Assembly: GCF_004216915.1 (NCBI RefSeq)
Contig: NZ_SGXD01000002.1
Coordinates: forward strand, 992,001-1,056,000
Reading direction: 5' to 3'
Length of the DNA: 64,000 bases
From: Motilibacter rhizosphaerae
GTDB taxonomy: Bacteria > Actinomycetota > Actinomycetes > Motilibacterales > Motilibacteraceae
The notes beneath the pieces are model-generated. The model was not told the DNA's origin. It ran no database searches and was given only the letters and a program-made list of their open reading frames with translations. Both the position numbers and the translations under genes were made by a program. Positions 1-8,949 of this stretch are shown here, piece after piece; the first letter of the stretch is position 1, and every line of letters starts with the position of its first letter.

Positions 1-87
1 CGTTGCCGGCCGCAGCCCACCGTCGAGGTGGTCGTGGAGCAGGACCTTGGGGACCGCCCGCAGCTGCTCGGGGGTCGGCGCGGTCAT
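1..87 (-). CDS. add: Adenosine deaminase, N-terminal fragment (cut by window edge)
   Basis: Only the first 29 codons lie in the window; the gene continues beyond position 1. The visible peptide carries the start of the metallo-dependent deaminase fold: a lead-in VPKVLLHDHLDGG in which His18 and His20 would be the first two zinc ligands. The family deaminates adenosine and deoxyadenosine to inosine and deoxyinosine in the cytosol. The ATG overlaps the stop of the upstream cupin gene (ATGA), so it is probably translationally coupled as the last visible gene of the nucleoside salvage operon. The assignment rests on one short but characteristic motif plus context. Confidence 0.85.
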   Translation of the reverse strand, partial: MTAPTPEQLRAVPKVLLHDHLDGGLRPAT

Positions 88-446
88 GCGTCCTCGTCCT
101 CGCGGTTGACGAGGTCGGGCCCGAAGGCCGGCAGGCAGACCGCGACGTACTCGGCGCCCTCGTCGCCCACGAGGTAGCGGATGCGCTCGCCGGCGCGGGT
201 CAGCACCGCCTGGCCCGCCGGCACGTGCAGCACGCCGTCCGCGTGCTCCACCCGCACCTCTCCCGCGAGCACGACCGTCACCTCGTCGAACTCCGGCGTC
301 TGCGCGGGCTCGGACCAGCCCGCGGGCGCCTTCATGTGGGCGACGGAGACCTCGGCCGTGCCGGTGGAGGCGCGGCCGACGTACTCGTCGATCTGCTTGC
401 CGCCGGGGACGGGGATGCGGGCGGGAGCGGGCACGAGGGTCGGCAT
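84..446 (-). CDS. Small cupin-domain protein in the salvage operon
   Basis: A 120-residue single-domain protein with the beta-rich pattern of a cupin: a first motif region around TPEFDEVTVVLAGEVRVEH and a second around GVLHVPAGQAVL. The metal-binding His/Glu set is incomplete in what I can see, so it could be a binding or structural cupin rather than a metalloenzyme. I chose the ATG at 446 because the eight extra codons back to 470 add no cupin-like sequence. It follows deoA with a gap of about 25 bases, and its stop overlaps the add start, so it is co-transcribed with pyrimidine and purine nucleoside salvage. Its substrate is unknown; a role in sugar-phosphate or nucleoside handling is only inferred from position. 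Confidence 0.8.
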   Translation of the reverse strand: MPTLVPAPARIPVPGGKQIDEYVGRASTGTAEVSVAHMKAPAGWSEPAQTPEFDEVTVVLAGEVRVEHADGVLHVPAGQAVLTRAGERIRYLVGDEGAEYVAVCLPAFGPDLVNREDEDA

Positions 447-471
447 GGCGCCAGCGTAGGCCGCACGCACC

Positions 472-1777
<1,306 letters not shown>

Positions 1778-1785
<8 letters not shown>

Positions 1786-2194
1786 GTCGGCTCGCCTCCC
1801 ACTCGGCCCGCAGGTCCGCGTCGTCGAAACCGTGCGGCAGCAGGCCGTCCACGGTCGTCTCCCCCGACTCGAGCAGCACCGCGCAGTCGCGCCCACCGTG
1901 CTCGAGCAGCAGCTGCCGGCAGCGACCGCACGGCGAGAGCAGCTGGCCGTGGCCGCCGACCGCGACGACCGCGCGCAGCCGCCCGCCGCCGGTGGCCAGC
2001 AGCGTCGAGACCATGCCGCACTCGGCGCACAGACCCACGCCGTAGCAGGCATTCTCGACGTTGCAGCCGACGACGACGCGACCGTCGTCCACGAATCCTG
2101 CCGCCCCCACCGGGAACTTCGAGTACGGCGCATAGGCCCGACCCGCGGCCTCCACGGCTGCGGCGCGCAGCGCCTCCCAGTCGACCGTGCTCAT
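1778..2194 (-). CDS. cdd: Cytidine deaminase
   Basis: A 138-residue small homotetrameric-type cytidine deaminase that converts cytidine and deoxycytidine to uridine and deoxyuridine, the substrates of the next enzyme in the operon. Visible features are the substrate loop YAPYSKFPVGAA, the NVENACYG segment, the catalytic CAE (proton-shuttling Glu with the first zinc Cys) and the second zinc motif PCGRCRQ. The length is that of the short CDA class. The ATG overlaps the upstream permease stop (ATGA), and the 3' end overlaps deoA by 8 bases. Together with deoA and the ABC transporter this forms an import-and-degrade path for pyrimidine nucleosides. Confidence 0.96.
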
Positions 2195-3501
2195 CCGCCC
2201 TGCCCCTTCCGGTACGTGACGCCGTCCGCCGCCGGCATGCGCAGCCGCTGCGAGGCGAGCGAGAGCACGAGCAGCGTCGTGAGGTGCGGGGTGAAGAACA
2301 CCAGCTGCTGCGGGACCTCGTCCGAGAGCTGGTACCACGCGAAGAACGCCGCCGCGGCGACCAGCGCCACGACCGCCCCGACCTGCCGCCGGCGGTACGC
2401 GTTGAGCAGCACCGCGAGCAGCAGCAGGATCGTGACGAACAGCAGCAGGCCGTGGACCGCGACGGGCCCGCCGCGCAGCTGCACCGCGTCGGTGTAGCCG
2501 AAGAGCCCGGCACCGGCGGCCAGGCCGCCCGGTCGCCAGTTGCCGAAGATCATGGCGGCGAGGCCGATGTAGCCGCGGCCACCGGTCTGGCCCTCGCGGT
2601 AGATCGAGGACGACACGGTGACGAGGAAGACCCCGGCCATCCCGGCGAGCGCGCCGGAGATGACGACGCCGGCGTACTTGAGGCGGTAGACGTCGATGCC
2701 CAGCGACTCGGCGGCGACGGGGTTCTCCCCGCAGGAGCGCAGCCGCAGGCCGAACGCCGTGCGCCACAGCACGAGGTAGCTCGCCGGCACGAGCAGCACG
2801 GCGATGACGGTGAGCCAGGTGAGCTGCGTGGTGACGCCGCGCAGGATGCCGGCGACGTCGGAGAGCAGGAACCAGTGCCGGCTCTCCAGCCCGCGCAGCA
2901 GGTAGTCCGCTCCTGGCACGGAGATCGAGGAGAAGCCCGGGACCGGCGGGGACTGCGTGGGACCACCCCCGCTCTCGCCGGTGAACAGCTGCCCGGACAG
3001 GTAGCGCGCCGCGCCCCCCGCGAGGATGGTGATCGCCACGCCGGAGACGATCTGGTCGACGCCGAAGCTCACCGTCGCGACCGCGTGGAGCAGCCCTCCG
3101 AGGGCCCCGAACGCGAGCCCGCCGAGCAGGCCGACCCACGGGCTACCGGACTTCCAGGCGGTGAACGCGCCGCCCCAGGTCCCGAGGATCATCATCCCCT
3201 CGAGCCCGATGTTGACGACGCCCGCGCGCTCTGACCACAGGCCACCGAGGCCGGCGAGGCCGACGGGCACCGAGAGCGAGAGCGTCGCGCCCATGACGCC
3301 GGCGCTGGTGAGGTCGTCCACCCCGGAGATGAGCCGGACCAGGGACAGCAGCACGAGGAGGCCGAGCAGCCCGAGCAGGAGCTCGCGGGGGCCCGTACGC
3401 CGGCTGGCGAGGCGGGCGCGCCCCAGCCCGGTCTCGCCCCCGACGACCGTGCGGGAGAGCTCCCCGCCGCCGACCGGACCGCTGCCTGCGTCGATGCTCA
3501 T
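2191..3501 (-). CDS. ABC transporter permease, nucleoside type (second permease)
   Basis: A 436-residue inner-membrane permease of the branched-chain amino acid/ribose-type (BPD_transp_2) family, as found in BMP-dependent nucleoside importers. It has about ten hydrophobic segments; the family core is seen as LWSERAGVVNIGLEGMMILG near the N-terminus and GENPVAAESLGIDVYRLKY in the cytoplasmic coupling loop. A hydrophilic N-terminal extension of about 35 residues precedes the first membrane helix, and the C-terminus is longer than usual, with two or three extra helices. Start and stop overlap the neighbours (ATGA on both sides). It should pair with the permease upstream and the ATPase to form the channel. 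Confidence 0.93.
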   Translation of the reverse strand: MSIDAGSGPVGGGELSRTVVGGETGLGRARLASRRTGPRELLLGLLGLLVLLSLVRLISGVDDLTSAGVMGATLSLSVPVGLAGLGGLWSERAGVVNIGLEGMMILGTWGGAFTAWKSGSPWVGLLGGLAFGALGGLLHAVATVSFGVDQIVSGVAITILAGGAARYLSGQLFTGESGGGPTQSPPVPGFSSISVPGADYLLRGLESRHWFLLSDVAGILRGVTTQLTWLTVIAVLLVPASYLVLWRTAFGLRLRSCGENPVAAESLGIDVYRLKYAGVVISGALAGMAGVFLVTVSSSIYREGQTGGRGYIGLAAMIFGNWRPGGLAAGAGLFGYTDAVQLRGGPVAVHGLLLFVTILLLLAVLLNAYRRRQVGAVVALVAAAAFFAWYQLSDEVPQQLVFFTPHLTTLLVLSLASQRLRMPAADGVTYRKGQGG

Positions 3502-4613
3502 GCCGCCACCTCCGCGGGCACGCCGGGACGGGAGGAGAGCTGCGCGGCGACCCGCCGCTGCTGGCGCACGAGGTCGAGGCGGCGCACCAGCTCGTACGCG
3601 ACGACGACCGAGAGCACGACCGTGCCCTGGGTGATCTGCACGATCTCCTTCGGGACGCCGTTGATGTCGAGGATCAGCGCGGACTGGTCGAGGAACGCCC
3701 ACAGCAGCGCGCCGAACGCGATGCCCACCGGGTTGTTGCGCCCCAGCAGGGCGATCGCGATGCCCGTGAAGCCCAGCCCCGACGGGAAGTCGAGGGAGTA
3801 GGTGTGGCTCTCCCCCAGCAGGTTCGGCATGCCGACGAGGCCCGCCACCGCACCGCTCAGCACCATGCTCGTCAGCACCATCCGCCGGACATCGACGCCG
3901 CTCGCGAGCGCCGCCGAGGACGAGCGCCCGGTCGCGCGCAGGTCGAAGCCGAAGCGGGTGCGGTTGACCAGCACGTGGAAGCCCACGCCGACCGCGACCG
4001 CGAGGAGCACGAGGCCGTAGACCTGCGTGTCCGCACCGGGGATGAGCGAGAAGCCGCCGACCTGGCCCGAGGGCGGGATCGGCTTGGTGCCGATGTTGTT
4101 GCTGCCGGCGCTGGTCACCGCCAGCAGCTTCGGCGTCAGGAGGTACGCCACGACCCCCGTCGCGATGTAGTTCAGCATGATCGTCGAGATGACCTCGCTG
4201 ACCCCGCGGGTCACCTTGAGCAGGCCGGCGATGCCGGCCCACAGCGCGCCCACGAGCGCGGCGGTGAGGATGACCGCCGCCTGGCGCAGCCCGGTCGGCA
4301 GCGCCCACGACCCGCCCACCGCCGCGGACAGGATCGCCGCGAGGCGGTACTGGCCGTCGACGCCGATGTTGAACAGGTTCATCCGGAACCCGATGGCCAC
4401 CGCGATCGCCGACAGGTAGTACGTCGTGGCGTTGTTGACGATCGTCGCCTCGGAGTTGGCGCTGGTGCCGTAGGACGCCATCTGCTCGAGGACGTGCAGC
4501 GGGTTGTGGCCGCTGACGACGAGCACCACGGAGGTGATGACCGCCGCGAAGACGAAGGCCAGCACCGCCGCCGCCAGTCCGAGGAGCAGGCGGTCCACCC
4601 GCTCGCGCCTCAT
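3498..4613 (-). CDS. ABC transporter permease, nucleoside type (first permease)
   Basis: A 371-residue BPD_transp_2-family permease with about nine or ten membrane segments. The diagnostic stretch IGFRMNLFNIGVDGQY and the loop FDLRATGRSSSAALASGVDV match the permeases of nucleoside and simple-sugar ABC importers. It is the partner of the permease encoded next, and the two differ enough to form a heterodimeric pore. The ATG at 4613 overlaps the ATPase stop (ATGA), which fixes the start and argues against the longer open frame upstream. The substrate is inferred from the cdd, deoA and add genes downstream in the same operon. Confidence 0.93.
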   Translation of the reverse strand: MRRERVDRLLLGLAAAVLAFVFAAVITSVVLVVSGHNPLHVLEQMASYGTSANSEATIVNNATTYYLSAIAVAIGFRMNLFNIGVDGQYRLAAILSAAVGGSWALPTGLRQAAVILTAALVGALWAGIAGLLKVTRGVSEVISTIMLNYIATGVVAYLLTPKLLAVTSAGSNNIGTKPIPPSGQVGGFSLIPGADTQVYGLVLLAVAVGVGFHVLVNRTRFGFDLRATGRSSSAALASGVDVRRMVLTSMVLSGAVAGLVGMPNLLGESHTYSLDFPSGLGFTGIAIALLGRNNPVGIAFGALLWAFLDQSALILDINGVPKEIVQITQGTVVLSVVVAYELVRRLDLVRQQRRVAAQLSSRPGVPAEVAA

Positions 4614-6139
4614 GCCGACGCTCCGGCGGACGCTCCGGTCATGGCCGAGCCCAGCTCCTCGGGGGTGGTCGTACGCGGGTCGACCTCGGCGACGAGCCTG
4701 CCGCGCAGGACGACCACGAGGGTGTCCGACATGCCGAGCAGCTCGTCGAGGTCGGCGGAGATGAGCAGCACGGCGAGCCCGGCCGCGCGCGCCGCGCGCA
4801 GCGCGTCCCAGATCTGCGCCTGCGCGCCGACGTCGACGCCGCGGGTCGGGTGCGAGGCGATGAGCACCGAGGGCGACCCGCTCATCTCGCGGCCCACGAT
4901 GAGCTTCTGCTGGTTGCCGCCGGACAGCGACGAGGCGAGCACGTCGATCCCGGGCGTGCGCACGTCGAAGTCCCGGACGATGCGCCGGGTGTCCTCCTGC
5001 GCGCCGCCGCGGTCGATCCAGGGGCCCTTCACGTTGGGGCTGCGGGTCTGGTGGCCGAGGATGCGGTTCTCCCACAGCGGCGCCTCGAGCAGCAGGCCGT
5101 GGCGGTGCCGGTCCTCCGGGATGTAGCCGATGCCGGCCTCGCGCCGGCGCCGGGTCGTCCAGGTCGAGACGTCCTCGCCGGCGAGCAGCACGGTGCCCTG
5201 CGCCGGGCGCATGCCCATGAGCGCCTCGACGAGCTCGGCCTGGCCGTTGCCCTCGACCCCGGCGATGCCGAGGATCTCGCCGCGCCGGATGCGCAGGGAG
5301 ACGTCGTCGACGACGGGCCGCCCGTCCGCCCCGGTGACGGTGAGCCCGCGGACGACGAGCTCCTCGACGTCGGTGACGGTCGACTCGCGCAGCTCCGGGA
5401 CTGGCAGCTCGCTGCCCACCATCATCTGGGCGAGCTGGCGCGCGGTCACCTCGCCGGGCACGGCCGAGCCGACCGTGGTGCCCCGCCGGATGACGGTGAT
5501 GTCGTCGGCGACGGCGAGCACCTCGTCGAGCTTGTGGGAGATGAAGATGACGGTGAGCCCCTCGGCCTTGAGCCCGCGCAGGTTGCCGAAGAGCTCGTCG
5601 ACCTCCTGCGGGACGAGCACGGCGGTCGGCTCGTCGAGGATCAGCGTGCGGGCGCCGCGGTAGAGCACCTTGAGGATCTCCACGCGCTGGCGGTCACCGA
5701 CGCCGAGGTCCTCGACGAGCACGTCGGGGCGGATGCCCAGGCCGTACGCGTCGCTGATCCCGCGGATGCGCCGGCGCGCCTCCTTGAGGTCGAGGGTGCC
5801 GCGCCGCGTCGGCTCCGCGCCGAGCACGACGTTCTCGAGCACGGTGAGGTTGTCCGCGAGCATGAAGTGCTGGTGCACCATGCCGATCCCCGCGGCGATC
5901 GCGTCGGCCGGCGAGGAGAAGACGACCGGCCGCCCGTCGACCTCGACGGTGCCCTCGTCGGGCTTGTGCATGCCGTACAGGGTCTTCATCAACGTCGACT
6001 TGCCGGCGCCGTTCTCCCCCACGACGGCGTGGACGGTGCCGCGCCGGACCGTGATGTCGATGTCCCGGTTGGCGACGACGCCCGGGAAGCGCTTGGTGAT
6101 GCCGCGCAGCGCCACCGCAGGGACGTCGGCAGCGGGCAC
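4610..6139 (-). CDS. ABC transporter ATP-binding protein with two nucleotide-binding domains, nucleoside type
   Basis: A protein of about 509 residues with two fused ABC domains, as in ribose and BMP-dependent nucleoside importers. Domain 1 has Walker A GENGAGKST, a signature in the LGVGDRQRVEIL region and Walker B LILDEPTAV. Domain 2 has a degenerate P-loop GVEGNGQAE, LSGGNQQK and Walker B LIASHPTRGVDVG, the usual asymmetry of this family. The start is uncertain. GTG 6139 gives the family length. GTG 6232 (540 residues) lies inside a perfect terminator hairpin and adds an Ala/Pro-rich tail. A GGGGGAGGA ribosome-site-like tract sits five bases before an in-frame ATT at 6172. The stop overlaps the next permease. 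Confidence 0.92.
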   Translation of the reverse strand: MPAADVPAVALRGITKRFPGVVANRDIDITVRRGTVHAVVGENGAGKSTLMKTLYGMHKPDEGTVEVDGRPVVFSSPADAIAAGIGMVHQHFMLADNLTVLENVVLGAEPTRRGTLDLKEARRRIRGISDAYGLGIRPDVLVEDLGVGDRQRVEILKVLYRGARTLILDEPTAVLVPQEVDELFGNLRGLKAEGLTVIFISHKLDEVLAVADDITVIRRGTTVGSAVPGEVTARQLAQMMVGSELPVPELRESTVTDVEELVVRGLTVTGADGRPVVDDVSLRIRRGEILGIAGVEGNGQAELVEALMGMRPAQGTVLLAGEDVSTWTTRRRREAGIGYIPEDRHRHGLLLEAPLWENRILGHQTRSPNVKGPWIDRGGAQEDTRRIVRDFDVRTPGIDVLASSLSGGNQQKLIVGREMSGSPSVLIASHPTRGVDVGAQAQIWDALRAARAAGLAVLLISADLDELLGMSDTLVVVLRGRLVAEVDPRTTTPEELGSAMTGASAGASA

Positions 6140-6231
6140 GGCGGGTGCCGCGGGTGCGGGTGTCGCGGGAATGGGAGTCCTCCCCCGGTGCGTGCGCTGG
6201 TGGGCGCGGGCGGACGTGCCGGACAGCAGCA

Positions 6232-6280
6232 CGACGGGCCCGTGGGGGGACGGTACTCCTGTCCCCCCACGGGCCCGTCG
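6232..6280 (-). terminator. Perfect 20-bp hairpin between the binding-protein gene and the ATPase
   Basis: The arms 6232-6251 and 6261-6280 are exactly complementary around a 9-base loop. There is no U-tract on the minus strand, so it may act as an attenuator or mRNA-stabilising stem that leaves the bmp transcript in excess over the ABC genes. Confidence 0.85.
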
Positions 6281-6294
6281 CGACGAGCCGGGTG

Positions 6295-7461
6295 CTAGCC
6301 GACCGTCTCCGGGACGGTGAGCGCGCCGCTGGTGATCTTCGAGGCGAAGTCATCGATCTTGGACTCGTACGGCTGCAGCGCCGGGTTGGACTTGGCGTAG
6401 CCCACGCCGCCGCTCTTGAGGTCGAACCGCTTGAAGCCAGCGGTGAACGAGCCCTTGGCGACGCCCTCGATGAAGGAGTCCACCGCGACGTCGACGCCCT
6501 TGAGCGCCGAGGTCAGGATCCACTGCTTCTGGTCCGCCGGAGCGCTCTGGTACTGGTCGCTGTCGACGCCGATCGCCCACTTCTTGCTGGCCGCCGCCGC
6601 CTGGAACAGCCCGGAGCCCGAGCCGCCGGCCGCGTGGTAGACCACGTCGGCGCCCTTGTCGTACATGCCCTGCGCGGTGACCTTGGCCTTGGCCGGGTCG
6701 TTGAAGCCGCTGAAGTCCGGCGGCTGCGAGAGGTAGGCCACGTCGACCTTGTCGCTCGGGTCGACGGCCTTGACGCCCGCCGCGAACCCGGCCTGGAACT
6801 TCTGGATCAGCGGGGTCTGCACGCCGCCGATGAAGCCCACGTGCTTGGTCTTGCTGGCCAGCGCGGCCGCGACGCCGACGAGGAACGAGCTCTGGTTCTC
6901 CGTGAAGACCAGGCCCTCGACGTTGGGCGCCTTGATGGAGTTGTCGTCGACGATCGCGAACTGCGTCTTCGGGAACTTCGGCGCGACCTTGCCGAGCGCG
7001 GTCGCGTAGGCGAAGCCGACGGCCACGATCGGGTTGTAGCCCGACTGCGCGAGCAGCGTGAGCCGCTCGCCCTTCTGCGCGTCCGTCTCGCCCTGGACCG
7101 CGGAGAGCTCCTTGGTCTGGATCGTCAGCGACTGCTTGGCCTTGTCGAGGCCGGCCGCCGCCAGGTCGTTGAACGACTTGTCCCCGCGGCCGCCCACGTC
7201 GTAGGCCAGGCCCACCTTGACGGTCTTCCCGGTCGTCGTGCCGCCGCTGCTGGCGCCGCCGCTCGGGGCCGCGCTCGCCGCGCCGGAGCCCGCTGCGTCG
7301 GACCCGCCGGCCGCGGACGCCGCGGGCGCGCTGGACGCCCCCGCGCTGGTCCCGCCGGCCGCGGAGCCGCTCGAGCTCCCCCCGCTCGAGCTGCTGCCGC
7401 ACCCGGCCAGCGCCAGCGCGGCGACGGCCGCCCCTGCCGCCGTGCGTACGAAGAAGCGCAC
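6295..7461 (-). CDS. BMP-family substrate-binding lipoprotein (nucleoside binding)
   Basis: A 388-residue secreted lipoprotein of the basic membrane protein (Bmp/Med) family, the extracytoplasmic receptor for the nucleoside ABC importer downstream. It has a short N-region, a hydrophobic stretch and the lipobox ALAGC, followed by a low-complexity Ser/Gly/Ala linker of about 60 residues. The globular domain starts with VKVGLAYDVGGRGDKSFNDLA, characteristic of the family. GTG 7461 is preferred over the ATGs at 7476 and 7485 because GGGGAG lies five bases before it. It is first in the operon, separated from the ATPase by a strong hairpin. The long disordered linker is typical of high-GC actinobacterial lipoproteins. 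Confidence 0.93.
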   Translation of the reverse strand: MRFFVRTAAGAAVAALALAGCGSSSSGGSSSGSAAGGTSAGASSAPAASAAGGSDAAGSGAASAAPSGGASSGGTTTGKTVKVGLAYDVGGRGDKSFNDLAAAGLDKAKQSLTIQTKELSAVQGETDAQKGERLTLLAQSGYNPIVAVGFAYATALGKVAPKFPKTQFAIVDDNSIKAPNVEGLVFTENQSSFLVGVAAALASKTKHVGFIGGVQTPLIQKFQAGFAAGVKAVDPSDKVDVAYLSQPPDFSGFNDPAKAKVTAQGMYDKGADVVYHAAGGSGSGLFQAAAASKKWAIGVDSDQYQSAPADQKQWILTSALKGVDVAVDSFIEGVAKGSFTAGFKRFDLKSGGVGYAKSNPALQPYESKIDDFASKITSGALTVPETVG

Positions 7462-7537
7462 GTCTGCTCCCCACATGATCGACATGCCCTGGTCGAGGGC
7501 CGTTGCCGGAAGGCTATGGCACCAGACCTTAGGGGGA

Positions 7538-8815
7538 CTACGTACGTGACGAGACTGTTACCGAGCGGTAGCACGCCAGCAGCGCGGTGGCCGCGAGCGC
7601 CCTCGCGCCGACCGGGATGCAGCGCTCGTCGACGTCGAAGCCGCCCTGGTGCAGGTCGCGCAGCACGGGGTCGCCGGGCTTCGCGGTGCCGAGCCGGGCC
7701 AGGGCGCCGGGCACGTGCTCGAGGTACCACGCGAAGTCCTCGCCCCCGAGGCTCTGCGGCGTGGGGACGACGGCCTGGCGGCCCTCGGTGCGGCGCACCG
7801 CCTCGGCGAGCAGGTCCGCGCAGGCCTGCTCGTTGTCGACCGGCGGGACCCCGCGGACGTACTGCACCTCGACCGCCACGCCGTACGGCGAGACGACCGC
7901 CTCCGCCAGGGAGCGGACGAGCGCGGGCGCGCTGGTCCAGGTCGCCGAGTCCAGGCAGCGCACGGTGCCCTCGGCCTCGCCGCGCTCGGGGATCGCGTTG
8001 GGCGCGGACCCCGACGCGATGCGGCCCCAGACGAGGCTGAGCCCCGCGCGCGGGTCGGTGCGCCGCCCCAGCGCCGCGGGCAGCTCGGAGACGAGCACGC
8101 CGAGCGCGTGCACGAGGTCGGCGGTGAGGTGCGGGCGGGCGGTGTGCCCGCCCGGGCCGCGCAGCACGACCTTGACCCGGTCGCAGGCGGCGGTGATCGG
8201 GCCCTCGCGCACGCCGACCCGGCCGACCTCGAGGCGCGGGTCGCAGTGCAGCGCGAAGATCTCGTCGACGTCGACGATCCCGCGGGCGGCGATGACGTCG
8301 AGCGCACCACCCGGCATCTGCTCCTCCGCCGGCTGGAAGAGCAGCCGGACGCGCCCGGGGAGCCCGCCCGCGCGCTCGAGCTCGCGCAGCGCCAGCCCCG
8401 CGCCGAGCACGCACGCGGTGTGCACGTCGTGCCCGCAGGCGTGGGCCATGCCCTCGACGGTCGAGCGGTAGGGCACCTCCTTGAGGTCGCGCACGGGCAG
8501 CGCGTCGATGTCCGCCCGCAGGGCGACGGCACGGTCGCCCTCGCCGAGGTCGCACCACAGCCCGGTGCCCTTCGGGAAGACGTGCGGCTCGATCCCCTCG
8601 GCGGCGAGCCGCTCGGCCAGCAGCCGCGTGGTGCGCACCTCGGCCCGGCCGAGCTCGGGGTGCGCGTGCAGGTCGCGGCGCAGCGCGACGAGCTCGGCCT
8701 CCAGGCCGGCGACCTGCTCCCCGAGCAGGGCGAGGCCGCGGTCCGGGCCCGGGCCGTCGAGCCCCTCGGAGGGCTGCTCGTGGGCCTGCGTCCCCGTCGC
8801 GAGCTCGCTCGTCAC
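7538..8815 (-). CDS. M20-family amidohydrolase
   Basis: A 425-residue peptidase M20/amidohydrolase protein, the group that hydrolyses N-acyl amino acids, hippurate-like amides or indole-acetyl conjugates. Metal-site motifs are visible: RRDLHAHPELG, ALRADIDALPV, HACGHDVHT (metal ligands), FQPAEEQMPGGA (catalytic Glu-Glu) and the late GGEDFAWY. The dimerisation domain is between these. GTG 8815 was chosen because of a GGAGGGGG tract upstream; the longer frame to 8857 has no better signal. It is transcribed toward the bmp lipoprotein gene with a gap of 76 bases, so it may be co-transcribed. The substrate is not predictable; it is cytosolic because no signal peptide is present. Confidence 0.92.
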   Translation of the reverse strand: MTSELATGTQAHEQPSEGLDGPGPDRGLALLGEQVAGLEAELVALRRDLHAHPELGRAEVRTTRLLAERLAAEGIEPHVFPKGTGLWCDLGEGDRAVALRADIDALPVRDLKEVPYRSTVEGMAHACGHDVHTACVLGAGLALRELERAGGLPGRVRLLFQPAEEQMPGGALDVIAARGIVDVDEIFALHCDPRLEVGRVGVREGPITAACDRVKVVLRGPGGHTARPHLTADLVHALGVLVSELPAALGRRTDPRAGLSLVWGRIASGSAPNAIPERGEAEGTVRCLDSATWTSAPALVRSLAEAVVSPYGVAVEVQYVRGVPPVDNEQACADLLAEAVRRTEGRQAVVPTPQSLGGEDFAWYLEHVPGALARLGTAKPGDPVLRDLHQGGFDVDERCIPVGARALAATALLACYRSVTVSSRT

Positions 8816-8949
8816 GCCTGCCGCACCCCCTCCTCGACCGCACCCGTCCTCGGGCAAGCCTCGCAGACGGGCCCGGGCACGGCGTACCGGAGTCCTCCCC
8901 AGGAGCGGCGGGTGGAACGCCGAGGCCCCCTGCGACGTTCGCAGACGTC

